Source: Crocinitomicaceae bacterium | Lineage (GTDB): Bacteria > Bacteroidota > Bacteroidia > Flavobacteriales_D > Crocinitomicaceae | NCBI GenBank assembly: GCA_023264075.1 | Contig: JALQTG010000117.1 | Location: 1 to 6,967, forward strand | Direction of reading: 5' to 3' | DNA length: 6,967 bases | In this document: piece by piece, positions 5,878 through 6,967 of the stretch | Position numbering within the stretch: position 1 is the stretch's first letter | Layout: every line of letters begins with the position of its first letter | Position numbers and translations under genes: made by a program | The notes under the pieces: generated by a model | The model's input: only the letters and a program-made list of their open reading frames with translations | What the model was told of the DNA's origin: nothing | Databases searched by the model: none

Positions 5878-6657
5878 ATGATCGAGGTTAACCAATTATC
5901 GAAAGTCTTCGAACTCACTAAAAAACAGCAGAAGGAGAATAACTCGAGGGAAAAAACATCCACTGCGGTCAATAATGTATCCTTCACTTGTCAACCAGGG
6001 CGTGTATTCTCGCTTCTCGGACCAAACGGAGCAGGAAAAACGACTACACTCAGAACGATCGCAACCATATTGCAACCAACAAGTGGATCAGTTAAAGTCA
6101 ATGGATTTGAGACCGTTCTTTCCCCGGAGCAAGCGAGAAAAAACATTGGTTTTTTAACGGGTTCTACAGGCTTATATGAGCGATTAACTCCAAATGAAAT
6201 TATTGCCTATTTTGGTGACTTATACGGAGTTGAGAAGATAGCTTTTGAAACCCGAAAGGAGTATCTCTTCACGCTACTTGACATGCATGATTTTAGCAAC
6301 AAACGAATTGGCCGCCTAAGCACTGGAATGCGTCAAAAAGTATCCATTGCGCGCACCATGATTCACGATCCACAAGTAGTAATATTTGATGAGCCGACAA
6401 GCGGATTGGATGTCATTACAGCTGAAAACATCATTCAACTTATCGACAACTGCAGAACTCAAGGGAAAACTGTACTTTTTTCATCACACATTATGAGTGA
6501 AGTAGATTTATTGTGTGATGATCTCGCAATTATCCACAAGGGAGAAATACTCTTCAACGCTACCATGGAGGAATTTAGAAAACAAATGCAAGCAAAAAAC
6601 CTTACCGCAGAATTTATTCGTATCGTTCAAAACCAGACTAAAACTGAACTCGCATGA
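5878..6657 (+). CDS. natA: ABC transporter ATP-binding protein, NatA-like
   Basis: This 259-residue cytoplasmic ATPase powers an ABC-2-type exporter; it most resembles NatA, the ATPase of the NatAB Na+ extrusion pump. Walker A is GPNGAGKTT (48-56), the signature is LSTGMRQKV (148-156, with STG in place of the usual SGG), Walker B is VVIFDEPTSGLD (167-178, catalytic Glu172), and the H-loop His is 204. The Q-loop region reads GFLTGSTGLYERLT (91-104) without the usual Gln, a form I associate with NatA-like proteins. A hydrophilic insertion (about 13-29) sits between the first strand and AVNNVSF, also as I recall it in this group. The ATG at 5878 is preferred to an in-frame TTG at 5857. Its TGA overlaps the next start by 4 bases (ATGA), so the two are coupled. 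The substrate is inferred only; other ABC-2 exporters share this ATPase type. Confidence 0.88.
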   Translation: MIEVNQLSKVFELTKKQQKENNSREKTSTAVNNVSFTCQPGRVFSLLGPNGAGKTTTLRTIATILQPTSGSVKVNGFETVLSPEQARKNIGFLTGSTGLYERLTPNEIIAYFGDLYGVEKIAFETRKEYLFTLLDMHDFSNKRIGRLSTGMRQKVSIARTMIHDPQVVIFDEPTSGLDVITAENIIQLIDNCRTQGKTVLFSSHIMSEVDLLCDDLAIIHKGEILFNATMEEFRKQMQAKNLTAEFIRIVQNQTKTELA

Positions 6658-6967
6658 TTTTCACCATATTCAAAAAAGAACTCAAAGATACCCTTAGAGA
6701 TCGAAGAACGCTCATTGCAATGATCGTTATTCCGGTATTAGTTTTTCCACTCATACTCGGTATATCCACCACTGTCTCGGCAAGTTTTGAGGACAAACAG
6801 CAAAACGAAGTATTTACGGTTGCATTGTTGACAGACAACCCTGGAAATGAATTCGTTCGTGAACTCATGTCTATTCCCGATTCATTAGGACCGAAAGAAC
6901 TCGACTTTTATTCCCTCGAAGAAGATGCCTCACAACTTATCCTCACTGATTCGGCACAAATTGCCAT
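6654..6967 (+). CDS. natB: ABC-2 type permease, NatB-like, N-terminal part
   Basis: This is the membrane partner of the preceding ATPase; 104 codons are visible before the right edge. It opens with MIFTIFKKELKDTLRDRRTL, the basic amphipathic start common to NatB-like ABC-2 permeases, followed by a membrane helix (about 20-41). After it comes a hydrophilic region (42 onward) that should be the start of the large extracytoplasmic domain these proteins carry before the remaining helices. The start ATG at 6654-6656 overlaps the ATPase stop in an ATGA junction. NatB extrudes Na+ in Bacillus subtilis; here the assignment rests on the N-terminal pattern and the NatA-like neighbour, so the substrate is uncertain. 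The gene is cut by the window, not visibly broken. Confidence 0.82.
   Translation, partial: MIFTIFKKELKDTLRDRRTLIAMIVIPVLVFPLILGISTTVSASFEDKQQNEVFTVALLTDNPGNEFVRELMSIPDSLGPKELDFYSLEEDASQLILTDSAQIA

Noticed and set aside
1..6967. Mobile elements, CRISPR arrays, tRNA or other RNA genes, defence systems
   Set aside because: No transposase, repeat-spacer array, tRNA-like cloverleaf or phage-like gene was seen; coding density and gene order are those of a conserved chromosomal region.

Overview
The window looks like chromosomal DNA from a member of the Bacteroidota, probably a Flavobacteriia-like organism. This rests on moderate-to-low GC, the absence of recognisable Shine-Dalgarno sequences before the genes, matches to the Bacteroidota -7 box (TAnnTTTG), and Bacteroidota-like NQR subunits. 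The genus is not resolvable by eye.

Left part (1-5164, minus strand): the operon for the Na+-translocating NADH:quinone oxidoreductase, in transcription order nqrA, nqrB, nqrC, nqrD, nqrE, nqrF. It is complete except for nqrF, whose C-terminal FAD/NADH domain runs off the left edge. Gaps are 2 to 24 bases, consistent with one transcript. Expected cofactor sites are visible: the flavinylated Thr motifs of NqrB and NqrC, the paired membrane cysteines of NqrD and NqrE, and the four [2Fe-2S] cysteines of NqrF. Electrons enter from NADH at NqrF, pass through the NqrD/E iron site and the NqrC, NqrB flavins to quinone, and drive Na+ export.

Middle (5165-5392): a 228-base divergent intergenic region with dense regulatory-looking structure. 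It contains a good Bacteroidota promoter for nqrA, a 28-bp near-perfect inverted repeat over its -7 box, a separate 17-bp perfect palindrome with the 7-1-7 layout of Fur/PerR-family operators, and a possible forward -7 box for apaG.

Right part (5393-6967, plus strand): apaG (DUF525), then a NatA-like ABC ATPase overlapping by 4 bases a NatB-like ABC-2 permease that is cut by the right edge. If the NatAB assignment holds, a primary Na+ pump and an ABC Na+ exporter are close divergent neighbours.

Nothing here is clearly a new system; the nqr operon is a conserved housekeeping locus. The points most worth a second look are an 11-G homopolymer inside the codons for the NqrF iron-sulfur site, where a one-base slip either way truncates the protein, and the two palindromes in the intergenic region.
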